64,000 bases of DNA, from NCBI GenBank assembly GCA_039920665.1, contig JBDSDH010000150.1, positions 29,369-93,368 of the forward strand, read 5' to 3'. This document shows, one piece after another, positions 41,494 to 49,837 of this stretch (the first letter of the stretch is position 1; every line of letters begins with the position of its first letter). The notes below the pieces were generated by a model. That model did not search any database and was not told the origin of the DNA. It saw only the letters and a list, made by a program, of their open reading frames with translations. Source of the stretch: WLMZ01 sp039920665. GTDB lineage: Bacteria; Actinomycetota; Acidimicrobiia; Acidimicrobiales; Ilumatobacteraceae. The position numbers and the translations under genes are program-made.

Positions 41494-42879
41494 ATGAGCG
41501 TGAACATGTATCTCGACGGAAACTACGCGCCGATCACCGACGAGGTCACGGCGTTCGATCTGCCGATCGTCGGTTCGCTGCCGCCCGAACTCAGTGGTCG
41601 TTACCTGCGCAACGGCCCGAACCCGTTCCACGTCGATGACCCGGCAACGCATCACTGGTTCACCGGTGCCGGCATGGTGCACGGAGTCCGCGTGCGCGAC
41701 GGCAATGCCGACTGGTATCGCAATCGCTATGTCGGTAGTTCCGGCCTCAGCGAGTTTCGCGGTCAGCCCGACATCCCTGGCCGCAACTGGAACAACGGTG
41801 GGGGCGGGCCCAACACCAACGTCGGTGGATTCGCCGGCACGACCTGGGCAATGGTCGAGGCGGGTGGATGCCCGGTCGCAATGACCTACGAGCTCGAAAC
41901 GGTTGCCCGCAACGATTTCTTCGGCACCCTGCCCGGCGCCTTTACCGCCCATCCGAAAGTGGATCCCGACACCGGTGAGATGCACGCGATGGTCTATGCC
42001 CTGCCGGAATGGATGGACCACGTGCAGTACGTAGTGGTCGCTGCCGATGGCAAGGTCCGCAAGACGGTCGACATTCCGATGGCGCAAACAACGATGCTGC
42101 ACGACATGTCGCTCACCCAGCGCTACGCGGCGGTGTTCGACTTCCCTGTGCGAATCGACTTCGACATGGCGTTCGCCGGCAACAAGTTCCCTCTCAGTTG
42201 GCAGCCCGGCACTGGGGCCCGCGTTGGATTGTTGCCCCGTGAGGGTGAGGCATCCGACATCATCTGGATCGACGTGCCGGAGTGCTATTCGTTCCATCCG
42301 ATGAATGCCTACGACCACGCCGACGGGAGCGTCGTGATCGACCTCTGCGTCTACGACGTGATGTTCGATCGCCACCGTACCGGTCCGTTCCAGGAGAATC
42401 TGGCCCGGCTCGAGCGGTGGGTGCTCAACCCGGCCACCCGCACGGTGAGCATCACCATCATCGACGATCGCCCGCAGGAGTTCCCTCGTCACCGTGGCAA
42501 GCTGACCGCCCAGCCATACCGCTACGGATACTGCGCCGCCACGTCGGCGACCGAACCGGAGTGGCCGACGATCAAGCACGATCTGCAGACCGGCGAGCGC
42601 ACGGTGTTCGATCACGGAGTCGGCCGCAGCGCGGGTGAGCCGGTGTTCGTCGCTCGCGAGGGCTCGACCGCGGAGGACGACGGCTGGTTGATGACGTTCG
42701 TCCACGACGTGCCCAACGAGACTGCAGAGCTGGTCGTCATGGATGCCCAGGATTTCGACCGCGGTTACGTCGCTCAAGTGATGCTGCCGCAACGGATTCC
42801 GTACGGCTTCCACGGCAACTGGGTCAGCGACCGCTCGGTTCCGCCGACTGCAGAGCAGCGGTCGGCCGTTCAAGTCTGA
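41494..42879 (+). CDS. Carotenoid oxygenase (RPE65/CCD family)
   Basis: This is a 461-residue seven-bladed propeller enzyme that cleaves carotenoids, stilbenoids or related double bonds with O2, using Fe(II) bound by four His. The N-terminal 'LPPELSGRYLRNGPNPFHVDDPATHHWFTGAGMVHGVRV' is classical. Iron ligands are expected in 'FTAHPKVDPDTGEMHAM', 'MLHDMSLTQRYAAVFD', 'YSFHPMNAYDH' and 'GFHGNWV' near the C-terminus; all four His are present. ATG 41494 matches the family. The divergent TetR gene and the operator suggest induction by a substrate. The agmatine pathway genes follow in the same direction but are metabolically unrelated. Confidence 0.92.
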   Translation: MSVNMYLDGNYAPITDEVTAFDLPIVGSLPPELSGRYLRNGPNPFHVDDPATHHWFTGAGMVHGVRVRDGNADWYRNRYVGSSGLSEFRGQPDIPGRNWNNGGGGPNTNVGGFAGTTWAMVEAGGCPVAMTYELETVARNDFFGTLPGAFTAHPKVDPDTGEMHAMVYALPEWMDHVQYVVVAADGKVRKTVDIPMAQTTMLHDMSLTQRYAAVFDFPVRIDFDMAFAGNKFPLSWQPGTGARVGLLPREGEASDIIWIDVPECYSFHPMNAYDHADGSVVIDLCVYDVMFDRHRTGPFQENLARLERWVLNPATRTVSITIIDDRPQEFPRHRGKLTAQPYRYGYCAATSATEPEWPTIKHDLQTGERTVFDHGVGRSAGEPVFVAREGSTAEDDGWLMTFVHDVPNETAELVVMDAQDFDRGYVAQVMLPQRIPYGFHGNWVSDRSVPPTAEQRSAVQV

Positions 42880-42904
42880 GCGGTGCAACGCCTAGATTGG
42901 CGCG

Positions 42905-43819
42905 ATGAGCGTCACCGTTGCCGCGTTGCAGATGGCCATGGCCGAGGGCGTCGACGACAACGTCGCCACCGCCGAACGATTGGTCCGCGAAGCGGCCTCC
43001 CAAGGGGCCCAGATCATCCTGATCCCGGAGCTGTTCGAGGGGCCGTACTTCTGTATCGACATGCTGCCCGAGCACTTCGCCCGGGCGCACCCGGTCGACG
43101 ATCACCCGACGGTCACCCACTTCCAACGGGTGGCCGCCGAGCTGAACGTGGTGCTGCCGATCAGCATCTATGAGCGGGCCAACAACGCGACGTTCAACAC
43201 CGTGGTGATGATCGATGCCGACGGATCGCAGATGGGCATCTATCGCAAGAGCCACATCCCCGATGGCATCGGCTACACCGAGAAGTTCTACTTCAACCCC
43301 GGCGACACCGGCTTTCGGGTGTGGCACACCAAGCACGCTGCGATCGGCGTCGCGATCTGTTGGGACCAGTGGTTCCCCGAGGGAGCGCGGGCGATGGCGC
43401 TGCAGGGCGCCGAGTTGCTGTTCTACCCGACTGCGATCGGCAGCGAACCGCCGGACCCGGAGTGGGACTCGAGCGGCCATTGGCAGCGGGTGATGCAGGG
43501 TCACGCCGGGGCCAACCTCACGCCACTCATCGCGGCCAATCGAACCGGACTCGAAGTCGGGCGCAACGCCGAGCGCGAGATCACGTTCTACGGCAGTTCG
43601 TTCATCGCCGATGCGACCGGGGCCAAGGTGGCCGAAGCCGATCGGACGTCCGAGGCCGTCTTGACCGCGACGTTCGACCTCGACGCGATCCGTACCCTGC
43701 GCCAGTCGTGGGGACTGTTCCGTGATCGGCGTCCCGATCTGTACGGCTCGCTGCTGACGCTCGACGGCCGCACCCCGACAACACCGTCTCCGACCTCGCC
43801 CCCCGGGAGCGGTCGATGA
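42905..43819 (+). CDS. aguB: N-carbamoylputrescine amidase
   Basis: This 304-residue nitrilase-superfamily enzyme hydrolyses N-carbamoylputrescine to putrescine, CO2 and ammonia. The Glu-Lys-Cys triad is visible: Glu in 'IILIPELFEGPYFC' (about 43), Lys in 'GIYRKSHIPDGIGYTEKFYFNPGDTGF' (about 117) and Cys in 'IGVAICWDQWFPEGAR' (about 154). The 'HIPDGIGYTEKFYF' and 'WDQWFPE' segments are specific to AguB. It overlaps aguA (43816) by 4 nt, giving the complete agmatine-to-putrescine route in one operon. Confidence 0.95.
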   Translation: MSVTVAALQMAMAEGVDDNVATAERLVREAASQGAQIILIPELFEGPYFCIDMLPEHFARAHPVDDHPTVTHFQRVAAELNVVLPISIYERANNATFNTVVMIDADGSQMGIYRKSHIPDGIGYTEKFYFNPGDTGFRVWHTKHAAIGVAICWDQWFPEGARAMALQGAELLFYPTAIGSEPPDPEWDSSGHWQRVMQGHAGANLTPLIAANRTGLEVGRNAEREITFYGSSFIADATGAKVAEADRTSEAVLTATFDLDAIRTLRQSWGLFRDRRPDLYGSLLTLDGRTPTTPSPTSPPGSGR

Positions 43820-44847
43820 GCGGACGGATGCCGGCCGAGTTCGCACCCCACGAACGCACGGTGCTGTGCTGGCCGGCTCGCGAATCGTTGTACGGCGAGA
43901 TGATGTCGATGGCCGAGGACGCTCACGCCCAGGTCGCAAGAGCGATCTCGGAGTTCGAGCCAGTGTCGATGATCGTCCAGCCCGGACCCGCCGTGGCTCG
44001 AGCAACCGAGCTGTGCGGCGGACGGGTCGAGATTGTCGAGCTACCGATCGATGATTCGTGGTTCCGCGACAGCGGACCGATCTACGCCATCGACTCCGCT
44101 GAGGCAGAGTCGTCGGCTGGGGGAGTGGCCGAACGAGTCGCACTCGACTTCAGGTTCAACGGGTGGGGCACCAAGTATGCGCCGTGGGATCAAGACGACC
44201 TCGTTGCCGGCCGCTGGGCAGCGCATGCCGGGCACGCGACCAAGCGGATCCCGATGGTGCTCGAAGGCGGATCGCTGACGGTCGACGGCGAGGGCACGTT
44301 GGTCACGACCATCCAGTGTCTGATGCATCCCAACCGAAACCCGATGTTGACCAAGTTCGACATCGAGGAACGGCTCGGCGACGAGCTCGGAATCTCGACC
44401 GTGATCTGGTTGCCGTACGGACTCGCCGACGATGACGACACCGACGGTCACGTCGACAACATCGCTGTGTTCACTCGCCCCGGAGCGTTGATGATGCAGG
44501 GTTGCGACGATCCGGACGAGCCGGACTGGCTACGGATGAACGTGAACACCCGCTGGGCCCGCGGGTCGGCCGACGCTGCGGGCCGGCTGCTCGAGGTGAT
44601 CGAGATCCCGGTGCTGCCGTTCGTCGAGATCGGCGGCGAGCGCCGACCGGTGCCGTACGGCAACTTCTACGTCGGCAACGGGTTCGTGCTCGTGCCGACA
44701 GCCAACCACGAAGCCGACGCCGACATGCTCGCGATCATCGCCGAACAGTTCCCCGGCCGCGAGGTGATCGGTCTCGACGTCGGTCCGGTCCTTGCGTTCG
44801 GCGGTGGTGGCATCCACTGCATCACCCAGCAGATCCCGGCGCTCTGA
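43816..44847 (+). CDS. aguA: Agmatine deiminase
   Basis: This is a 343-residue guanidino-group-modifying enzyme (PAD fold) that converts agmatine to N-carbamoylputrescine. Family motifs are 'EFAPHERTVLCWP' at the N-terminus, 'DDSWFRDSGPIYAID' (about 80), 'VLEGGSLTVDGEGTLVTT' (about 150), 'DTDGHVDNIAVF' (about 215, with the catalytic His) and the nucleophilic Cys in 'GGGGIHCITQQIP' at the C-terminus. It is co-translated with aguB. Agmatine would come from an arginine decarboxylase; the ODC/arginine decarboxylase-type gene at 49838 might supply it, though it looks more like an ornithine enzyme. Confidence 0.95.
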   Translation: MSGRMPAEFAPHERTVLCWPARESLYGEMMSMAEDAHAQVARAISEFEPVSMIVQPGPAVARATELCGGRVEIVELPIDDSWFRDSGPIYAIDSAEAESSAGGVAERVALDFRFNGWGTKYAPWDQDDLVAGRWAAHAGHATKRIPMVLEGGSLTVDGEGTLVTTIQCLMHPNRNPMLTKFDIEERLGDELGISTVIWLPYGLADDDDTDGHVDNIAVFTRPGALMMQGCDDPDEPDWLRMNVNTRWARGSADAAGRLLEVIEIPVLPFVEIGGERRPVPYGNFYVGNGFVLVPTANHEADADMLAIIAEQFPGREVIGLDVGPVLAFGGGGIHCITQQIPAL

Positions 44848-44862
44848 CGCCGCAGCTGGTCG

Positions 44863-45323
44863 TTGTCGCCCGCAGGCGTCGCCACGTTGTACGACAACCT
44901 GCTCCCGGGATTCCCGATCGAAGTGACGGGGAGCCACTTCGTGACGTTCACATCGAACACATCGAACACATCGAACACATCGAACGCATCGAACACGGTG
45001 GACTTCTGGACATTGCTGGAGATTCGATTCCTCGCCGGCGGGACCGACGTGTCATTCGGTCTCGATCAACACGGCGTCGGCACGTTCGAGATCAGTGGCG
45101 AATCGAACGCACTGTTTCACTACGACACGTTCGAGCAGCGGTTGCACGATGGGATTGGGGTCTCGGAGGCGAATCCGTCGAGCGACCCAGTCGGTCACGC
45201 AGACCAGTTCGTCGACCTTGCCGACGATGGCAACGGAACGATCACCATCAACCGGATCAGATGTCGCTCTGGTACATGTCAGGGCTTGCCGAGACTGTGG
45301 CGGTCTACACCCGCGTCGCGTAG
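44863..45323 (+). pseudogene. Possible frameshifted remnant of a small beta-rich protein
   Basis: Between aguA and the opposed amidase gene one frame (TTG 44863 to about 45245) reads 'LLPGFPIEVTGSHFVTF', an Asn/Thr/Ser repeat from a 9-bp array, and then 'TLLEIRFLAGGTDVSFGLDQHGVGTFEISGESNALFHYDTFEQ' with GC-rich third positions. After 'DDGNGTITINRI' the sense continues better in the next frame ('DQMSLWYMSGLAETVAVYTRVA', stop 45321-45323), overlapping the amidase 3' end. A one-base shift near 45245 would join them. No family is recognised. It may instead be non-coding sequence with chance open frames. Confidence 0.4.
44950..44994. repeat. 9-bp tandem array ACATCGAAC, five copies
   Basis: Four perfect copies and one with G for the first A (44986-44994). 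If the surrounding frame is translated, the array encodes repeated Thr-Ser-Asn. It is the third of four 9-bp arrays in this window, each with a different sequence. Confidence 0.9.
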
Positions 45324-46657
45324 GTGGACGTCTGCTCGATGTGGCGCATCAGGGCGAGCACCGCCACGTCGGCGTGTTGCGGCCCAACGATCTGGAGTCC
45401 GATCGGCAGGCCTGCTGCGCTCGTACCAACGGGGATCGTGCCGGCCGGGCTACGGGTGAGGTTGAACGGGTAGGTCGCCCGAACAAAGCGGAAATCCGGC
45501 TGGCCGATCTGTTCCGGATCGAATGCCAGGGTCGGCGTCAACAGCAGATCGCAGTGCTGGAAAGCGCCGACGAGTTGCAGGTTGATTAGATGGCAGGCGT
45601 CGTCGGCATCGATCAACTGCTGCGCAGTCGTGCCCGCCGCGCTGTTGACCATCGATGCGACGGCTGGATCCATCAGCGTGATGTCGCGAGCACCGACCGA
45701 GCGGCGGAGGTAGTTGGCGACGAGGGTGATCCAGACACCGATCGGGTCACGGTCGAACACCGACGGAATCTCGACGATCTCGACGCCGTCGCCGGCGACC
45801 TGCTGCACCGCTGCCGCGCAGGCCGAGATGATCTGCGGATCGACCTCGGCGTAGCCGAGTGTGGGACTCCAGCCGATTCGTAGCGGAAGCCGTTGCATTG
45901 CGACCGCCTGGGTCCACGGCACGGGTGGGGCCGGGAGCGAGCGGAGGTCGGTCGGGTCCGGACCGACGATCACATCGAGCACGGTCAGCAACTCGTCGAC
46001 CGAGCGGGTGAGCACGCCCCGACTGGTGAGGTTCATCCAATCGACCGGATTCGGGCCGCCATCGGGAATCCGCCCGAGCGATGGCTTGAATCCCGGCAGG
46101 CCGCACGCCGAGGCCGGAATCCGGATCGAGCCGCCACCGTCGCTCGCAGTCGCGAGCGGCACCATGCCACTGGCGACGGCAGCGGCCGATCCGCCGGATG
46201 ACCCACCTGCCGTGCGGGTTCGATCGTGTGGGTTGCGAGTCGCGCCGAACACCGGGTTGTCGGTGACGCCCTTGGCCGCCAGCTCGGGGGTGTTGGTGCG
46301 GCCGACGACGATGCAGCCAGCGGCCCTCAGCCGTGCGACGAGCACCGAATCGGAGGTCGAGATCGGTGAGCTCGCCCATAACCGAGAGCCGAATGTGGTG
46401 CGGTATCCAATCGCATCCTCGGTGTCCTTGACGGCGAGCGGCACTCCGGCCAACGGGCCGACCGGACCGTCGTGCAACACCCTGCGGTCGAGTGCCTCAG
46501 CATCCTCGATCGCTTGCTGGGTGTTGACGGCGACGAATGCGTTGCACGAATCGTTGCGCTCCTGGATCGTCGCCAGGGCCTCGGTCACCACACTCCGCGC
46601 CGACCGACGCCCATTGCGGACCATCTCGGATATCTCGATCAGTGATTGAGCGATCAT
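45305..46657 (-). CDS. Amidase (amidase-signature family)
   Basis: This is a 450-residue amide hydrolase with the Ser-cisSer-Lys triad: Lys in 'GVPLAVKDTEDAIGYRTTFGS' (about 76), the Gly/Ser-rich signature 'TRTAGGSSGGSAAAVASGMVPLATASDGGGSIRIPASACGLPGFKPS' with cis-Ser and nucleophilic Ser (about 149-173). The family spans GatA, fatty-acid amide hydrolase and indole-acetamide hydrolase. Length (about 450) and the lack of GatB/GatC neighbours favour a metabolic amidase. The substrate is unknown. The gene stands alone; downstream (minus direction) lies the damaged reading frame at 44863. Confidence 0.9.
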   Translation of the reverse strand: MIAQSLIEISEMVRNGRRSARSVVTEALATIQERNDSCNAFVAVNTQQAIEDAEALDRRVLHDGPVGPLAGVPLAVKDTEDAIGYRTTFGSRLWASSPISTSDSVLVARLRAAGCIVVGRTNTPELAAKGVTDNPVFGATRNPHDRTRTAGGSSGGSAAAVASGMVPLATASDGGGSIRIPASACGLPGFKPSLGRIPDGGPNPVDWMNLTSRGVLTRSVDELLTVLDVIVGPDPTDLRSLPAPPVPWTQAVAMQRLPLRIGWSPTLGYAEVDPQIISACAAAVQQVAGDGVEIVEIPSVFDRDPIGVWITLVANYLRRSVGARDITLMDPAVASMVNSAAGTTAQQLIDADDACHLINLQLVGAFQHCDLLLTPTLAFDPEQIGQPDFRFVRATYPFNLTRSPAGTIPVGTSAAGLPIGLQIVGPQHADVAVLALMRHIEQTSTYATRV

Positions 46658-46762
46658 CCGCCCATCTTGGCCGATCGCGATGTCGTCTGGATCAACGCTG
46701 TCATGTCCTGACGCACTGTCGATCCGACTCCTGGTCGCTCCGAGTGAGAACGAATCCTCCGA

Positions 46763-47035
46763 TTACCAGCGGCCCAGTTCATCGATGTAGCGCAGAGCGA
46801 CCGCAGCCCGCTGTCGTTCCGGAAGGGCTCGAACGGCGGCCCAAAAGGGCACATCGACCGGCGTTGGGCTCGCGATCGCGTGTGCGTCGGCGGTGAGCAT
46901 CGGCTGCGAGGTTGATCACGACGCGTCGCACCCACGCTCCGGGTTTGTCGAGTCGGCTCACTCGTTGCCAGTCTCGATACGCGCGCAGCATCGAAGGCGG
47001 TCTCGGCCGTCGCCCGATCTTGCCGGCTTCGCATC
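46763..47035 (-). pseudogene. Degraded ECF (SigE-family) sigma factor gene
   Basis: Three frames in order give parts of one sigma factor. The first is 'RQDRATAE' from ATG 47035. The second is 'LRAYRDWQRVSRLDKPGAWVRRVVINLAADAHRRRTRDRE', a clear region 2 end. The third, after another shift, is 'VPFWAAVRALPERQRAAVALRYIDELGRW', the start of region 4, stopping at TAA 46765-46763 before the helix-turn-helix. At least two frameshifts, a missing core of region 2 and the truncation make it non-functional. No anti-sigma gene is adjacent. Confidence 0.75.
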
Positions 47036-47077
47036 ATCACAGTGGAACACACGACGCAGGCGGCGAAATGGTTGATT

Positions 47078-47104
47078 GGTGCGAGTGGTGCGAGTGGTGC
47101 GAGT
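47078..47104. repeat. 9-bp tandem array GGTGCGAGT, three copies
   Basis: Three perfect units lie between the sigma pseudogene and the end of gpgS. The array is in the 3' trailing region of gpgS (stop at 47154). Confidence 0.8.
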
Positions 47105-47153
47105 GATGTCGTCGCTCGCGCAGATCAGCCGAGGTTGGGCCGTTCAGCGGAGG

Positions 47154-48074
47154 TCAGTGCAGGTCGCGGACGGAGCGCATCGGGGGGCGCTCGTCGAGGT
47201 TCAGCGGTTCGGCGCTGCCGTTCGGGCGCAGCAGCGCGAGTTGATCGGAGGCGAACTCCTTGTGTGCGCCGACCCTGGACAGCAGGGTGGCCATCACTTC
47301 GGCCGCCTGGATGCCGAGCTTGTCGAGCGGCTGGTGGCGGTGGAGTCGCTCGCCGACATCGACCTGGGCGATCGCGGTGGCGCCGAAGCGTTCGGCAACA
47401 TCTGCCAGCATCGCGATCTCGACACCCCAACCCTGCACGAACGGAATCTGCTCCATCGCGGTGCGGCGACCGGCGAATTCGCCGCTGAGCGGCTGGTGCA
47501 ATCCGGTCAGTTCCGGGAGGAACAGACTCAACAACGGCCGGGCGACCAGTTCGGTGGTACGCCCCCCGCCCCCATGTTCGGTGGGGCGGTGATATGTGGC
47601 CTTCACCAACGAGACATCGTCGGTGGTCAACAATGGCATCAGCAACCCGAGGAACCACGACGGCTCGACCGTGGTGACGTCGCCATCGCACCAAACGATG
47701 AAGTCGCCGGTACTGACCGCCAGTGTCGCCCACAGCGCATTGCCCTTGCCCAGGCCGGGACCGTAGACATCGTTGACGGTATTGATCGACACGACCGTTG
47801 CTCCATGAGCGCCGGCGATACCTGCCGTGGCGTCGGTGGAGTTGTCGTCGAGCACGATCAATTCGTCGATCAGGCCGTGTTGATCGACCAGTTCGGTGCG
47901 GAGCATGTACACCAGCGAGCCGATCGTTGCAGCCTCGTTCTTGCACGGGATGCACACACTGATCGTGCGGCCGGCCTTGGCGGCCAGAGCGTCAGCCATC
48001 GTGAATGAGGAGGCATCGAACGTGCGGATCGCGCTCACTTCGCTGCTCACCCCTTTGAGGGTAGATGCGCTCAT
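47154..48074 (-). CDS. gpgS: Glucosyl-3-phosphoglycerate synthase
   Basis: This 306-residue GT81-family glycosyltransferase moves glucose from a nucleotide sugar to 3-phosphoglycerate, the first step towards glucosylglycerate and methylglucose lipopolysaccharide. Motifs are 'ALAAKAGRTISVCIPCKNEAATIGSLV' (residues 28-55), 'DELIVLDDNSTDAT' (about 70-83), the metal-binding 'FIVWCDGDVTTVEP' (about 128), 'ELVARPLLSLFLPELTGLHQPLSGEFAGRR' and 'GWGVEIAMLADV'. It is head-to-head with a FolP2-like gene, a neighbourhood also found in Mycobacterium (Rv1207/Rv1208). The annotated 5' ends overlap by 10 bp, so one start may be further downstream. Confidence 0.93.
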   Translation of the reverse strand: MSASTLKGVSSEVSAIRTFDASSFTMADALAAKAGRTISVCIPCKNEAATIGSLVYMLRTELVDQHGLIDELIVLDDNSTDATAGIAGAHGATVVSINTVNDVYGPGLGKGNALWATLAVSTGDFIVWCDGDVTTVEPSWFLGLLMPLLTTDDVSLVKATYHRPTEHGGGGRTTELVARPLLSLFLPELTGLHQPLSGEFAGRRTAMEQIPFVQGWGVEIAMLADVAERFGATAIAQVDVGERLHRHQPLDKLGIQAAEVMATLLSRVGAHKEFASDQLALLRPNGSAEPLNLDERPPMRSVRDLH

Positions 48075-48886
48075 TCGAATTCACCTTCGCTCGACCAATA
48101 ACCTCGACGCTCGTGGAACTGTTTGCCGTGCTGAACGCGTCGCCCGATTCGCTGAACACCGACTCGATCGTGTCCGACGTCGACACCGCTCTGGCTCGCG
48201 CCGCAAAGGTGCTCGCCGAGGGTGCCGACGGGCTGGATCTCGGTGGTCAGGGCAGTACCGACGCCGCGACGGTGGTGGGCTGGCAGACCGAATGGGACCG
48301 ACTGGCTCCGTTGATCCCGCCTCTGGCGGCGCTCGGTGTGCCGCTGAGTGTCGACACCTGGCGCTCGGAGGTCGCCCGCCGCGCGATCGAGGCCGGCGCC
48401 ACCGTGCTCAATGCTGCCGACGGGATGCAGACCGACGCGATGTGGGAAGTTGCCGCCGAGTTCGACGTGCCGATCGTGCTGCCGTTCCTGTCCGGCCCCA
48501 ATCCGCGCGAGATGTCGCACGTCACGGCCGACCCCGTGGACACCCTCGTCGACTTCTTCGAATCGCGGTTGGCCGACGCCGACAAGTGGGGCGTGCGCCA
48601 CAACTGCATCATCGATCCCGGCACGGGATTCGCGCCCAGCAACTGGGCATGGGAGGACCGATACGGATATCAGAAGATCGTCTACAGCAACATCGACCAA
48701 CTCCGCCGATGGGACCTGCCGGTTTACATCGCGTTGCCGTGGAAGGACACGCCCCAGCATTGGGAGTTGATGGAGATCGTGCTCCTGCAGCAGCCCGAAT
48801 ACGGCCGGGTCCACTACCCGGATCTGGTCAGGGCTCTGGAGCGCAAACTCGGAGTCGGGCAGCCCGACAATCGATCGGAAAGCTGA
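48065..48886 (+). CDS. Dihydropteroate synthase-like protein (FolP2 type)
   Basis: This is a 273-residue TIM-barrel protein of the pterin-binding family. Recognisable elements are 'FAVLNASPDSLNTDSI' (cf. N.TPDSF, residues 20-35), 'GLDLGGQGSTDA' (about 58), 'PLSVDTWRSEVARRAIEAGATVLNAADG' (about 97-124) and 'IIDPGTGFAP' (about 180). In mycobacteria FolP2 next to gpgS does not act as a true dihydropteroate synthase, and here too several pterin/pABA-contact motifs are changed (C-terminal 'K.....R.H' is not evident). The context with gpgS and the nearby folB-folK fusion is therefore mixed: the sequence alone does not decide between a folate and a glucosylglycerate-related role. Confidence 0.8.
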   Translation: MRSFEFTFARPITSTLVELFAVLNASPDSLNTDSIVSDVDTALARAAKVLAEGADGLDLGGQGSTDAATVVGWQTEWDRLAPLIPPLAALGVPLSVDTWRSEVARRAIEAGATVLNAADGMQTDAMWEVAAEFDVPIVLPFLSGPNPREMSHVTADPVDTLVDFFESRLADADKWGVRHNCIIDPGTGFAPSNWAWEDRYGYQKIVYSNIDQLRRWDLPVYIALPWKDTPQHWELMEIVLLQQPEYGRVHYPDLVRALERKLGVGQPDNRSES

Positions 48887-48911
48887 CACGGGCGCAGACA
48901 CGGACAATCGA

Positions 48912-49778
48912 TCAGTACAGCTCGGCCAGCGGCCCGAGCGGCGTGACGGTGTCCGGTGCGAGCGTCTCGTTCCAGCCGTCGGGGCAGAACTCGGGCGCCA
49001 CCTCGGACAGCGGCGTCAAGACGAACCGGCGCTCTCCGTAGCGAGGGTGCGGGATCGTCAGCTCGGGACTGTTGATGGTGATGTCGTCGAAGAACAACAG
49101 GTCGACATCGAGCGTGCGTGGGCCCCAGTGGACGATGCGCTGGCGGAGCGCCAGCGACTCGATCCGCTGGCAGCGGCGCAGCATCGCAAACGGATCGAGC
49201 GAGGTCTCGACCGCGACCACCATGTTGAGGTACGCCCCCTGATTGTCGGGACCACCGACCGGTGCGGTCTCGAACACCTGTGATTGCGAGATCAGGCTGG
49301 AGCCGAGTTCTTCGACCGCGAGCTTGAGGAACCCGACCCGGTCACCGAGATTCGAGCCGAGGGCCACGATCGCACGATGGCTCGTACGCGGTGGGATCTC
49401 CAGATCGGCACGGGTGCGACGGATCCGCACCGCAGTGTGCTGGATGTCTTCCGGAATCGGAGGACGCAGCTTGCGGACCACGACCTCGACGGCTTCGACC
49501 CGGTCGAACGTCAGAGCATTCTCGGCAATCCGGTGGATCAGCCGTTCGAGCAGTTCGTCCTTGGACTCGCGGGCGATCGCTGCTGCCTGCTCGGCAACCA
49601 TCCCATAGTGGGCGGTGTCGACCAGGTCGTCACTGGACCCGGCATCGCGCAGGTCACCCTCGAGGAAGATGTCGAACTCGAGCGGTTGGGCGGATTCGCG
49701 CTCGTGGGCGAGGACCCCGACGAGGGTCATCACCCGGAGGCCCGAAATCTCGATCCGGTCCATCTCACTTCTGGCCAT
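48912..49778 (-). CDS. folK: Fused dihydroneopterin aldolase (FolB) - HPPK (FolK)
   Basis: This is a 288-residue bifunctional folate enzyme. Residues 8-120 are FolB ('IEISGLRVMTLVGVLAHERESAQPLEFDIFLEG', 'EAVEVVVRKLRPPIP', with the conserved Lys), which turns dihydroneopterin into 6-hydroxymethyl-dihydropterin. Residues 135-285 are FolK ('AIVALGSNLGDRVGFLKLAVEEL', 'GAYLNMVVAVET', 'HWGPRTLDVDLLFFDD', 'IPHPRYGERRFVLTPLSEVAPEF'), which pyrophosphorylates it. The FolB-FolK order is known in actinobacteria and gives two consecutive steps in one chain. It is convergent with the FolP2-like gene. Confidence 0.93.
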   Translation of the reverse strand: MARSEMDRIEISGLRVMTLVGVLAHERESAQPLEFDIFLEGDLRDAGSSDDLVDTAHYGMVAEQAAAIARESKDELLERLIHRIAENALTFDRVEAVEVVVRKLRPPIPEDIQHTAVRIRRTRADLEIPPRTSHRAIVALGSNLGDRVGFLKLAVEELGSSLISQSQVFETAPVGGPDNQGAYLNMVVAVETSLDPFAMLRRCQRIESLALRQRIVHWGPRTLDVDLLFFDDITINSPELTIPHPRYGERRFVLTPLSEVAPEFCPDGWNETLAPDTVTPLGPLAELY

Positions 49779-49837
49779 GTCGGGGCTTTTCCCTTCTCGT
49801 GCCGATCGCTCGGGTTTCGAAGAAATGTACCGAGCAA

